Below are positions 5,311 through 5,826 of a stretch of DNA of 5,826 nt, piece after piece. The stretch is taken from contig CAADUV010000401.1 in assembly GCA_900752305.1 (NCBI GenBank), forward strand, positions 1 through 5,826, given 5' to 3'. This stretch comes from an uncultured Oscillospiraceae bacterium. GTDB taxonomy: Bacteria > Bacillota > Clostridia > Oscillospirales > Oscillospiraceae. The first letter of the stretch is position 1. Each line of letters opens with the position of its first letter. The notes beneath the pieces were generated by a model. It worked only from the letters and a program-made list of their open reading frames with translations. It searched no databases and was not told the DNA's origin. A program made the position numbers and the translations under genes.

Positions 5311-5826
5311 ATGATCGAGATCAAAGGAACCTACAACACCGCCCGGGTCTTCTGCGATGAGCTGGAACCGGGCGCTCGCGGCCAAATCCAAACCCTCTGC
5401 GACCAGCCCTTCGCGGCGGGCAGCAAGATCCGCATCATGCCCGATGTCCACGCCGGGGTGGGCTGCACCATCGGCACCACCCTGACCATCGGCGACAAGG
5501 TGGTGCCCAACCTGGTGGGGGTGGACATCGGCTGCGGCATGGAGACGGTGCCGGTGTCCGGCAAGCGGATGGAGCTGGAACGGCTGGACAAGCTCATCTA
5601 CAGCAAAATCCCCTCCGGCCTCACCGTCCGGGACAGCTGCCACCCCTACAACGACCAGATTGACCTGACCCAGCTCCGCTGTGCCCACGCTGTGAACCTG
5701 GATCGCGCCCGCAAGAGCATCGGCACCTTAGGCGGCGGCAACCACTTCATCGAGCTGGACGTGGACGACGCCGGTCAGCGCTACCTGGTCATCCACTCCG
5801 GCAGCCGTCACCTGGGCCTGCAGGTG
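5311..5826 (+). CDS. rtcB: RtcB-family RNA ligase, N-terminal part, 3'-truncated by window
   Basis: RtcB joins RNA ends bearing 2',3'-cyclic phosphate or 3'-phosphate to 5'-OH ends, using GTP and Mn(II), in tRNA splicing or RNA repair. The first 172 residues are present; short bacterial forms run near 380-400. Motifs: MPDVHAGVGCTIG (43-55), the metal-binding GVDIGCGM with Asp72 and Cys75, LGGGNHFIEL (140-149) with Asn144, His145 and Glu148, and HSGSRHLG (162-169) with His162. These fit Asp75, Cys78, His168 and His185 of E. coli RtcB. His145 to His162 is 17 residues, as in E. coli, but Cys75 to His145 is about 20 shorter, so this is a compact variant. The later metal ligand and the guanylylated histidine lie beyond the window. 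The neighbour on its 3' side, for example prfH or an RNA repair partner, is not visible. Codon use is GC-rich like the other genes. Confidence 0.93.
   Translation, partial: MIEIKGTYNTARVFCDELEPGARGQIQTLCDQPFAAGSKIRIMPDVHAGVGCTIGTTLTIGDKVVPNLVGVDIGCGMETVPVSGKRMELERLDKLIYSKIPSGLTVRDSCHPYNDQIDLTQLRCAHAVNLDRARKSIGTLGGGNHFIELDVDDAGQRYLVIHSGSRHLGLQV

Noticed and set aside
5305..5688. - strand open frame opposite rtcB
   Set aside because: The + strand frame carries the RtcB motifs and a good RBS; the - strand frame is a shadow.
1..5826. Search for CRISPR repeats, insertion sequences, tRNA or rRNA genes and attachment sites
   Set aside because: No repeated units, transposase, terminal inverted repeats or cloverleaf pattern were seen by eye in either strand.

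Overview
The window looks like chromosome of an endospore-forming, GC-rich member of the Clostridia, possibly Oscillospiraceae. The evidence is the C-terminus of the spore coat protein SpoIVA, GC-rich third codon positions in every gene, and Gram-positive style Shine-Dalgarno and sigma-A promoter sequences. The assignment to a family is an inference from composition and gene content; no 16S or other marker is present.

Layout: (1) Bases 1-330, + strand, hold the last 109 codons of spoIVA. (2) A perfect 15-bp stem-loop at 347-380, T-rich on both sides, separates spoIVA from the convergent gene and probably serves as a shared bidirectional terminator. (3) Bases 395-5010, - strand, are a tight three-gene operon. 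In transcription order it encodes an IspD/TarI-family cytidylyltransferase (242 aa), an extended-SDR NAD-dependent epimerase/dehydratase (367 aa) and a 920-aa CDP-polyol phosphotransferase of the TagF/TarL superfamily. The last two genes overlap by 4 bases (ATGA). An extended -10 sigma-A promoter lies just upstream at 5059-5086. (4) Bases 5011-5310 are an AT-rich divergent intergenic region. It carries that promoter, a near-consensus promoter on the + strand, a Rho-independent terminator-like hairpin about 20 nt after its predicted start, and a possible second + strand promoter. (5) Bases 5311-5826, + strand, are the first 172 codons of an RtcB-family RNA ligase that runs off the window.

How the genes may work together: the cytidylyltransferase would activate a polyol phosphate (or similar) as a CDP derivative. 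The SDR would build or modify the carbon skeleton, and the TagF-like enzyme would transfer or polymerise the polyol phosphate on a cell-surface glycan. This is the logic of the TarI-TarJ-TarL ribitol teichoic acid cassette, but with an extended SDR in place of the TarJ reductase and no tagD. The chemical product cannot be read from the sequence. The two most interesting points are this cassette and the terminator in the leader of rtcB.
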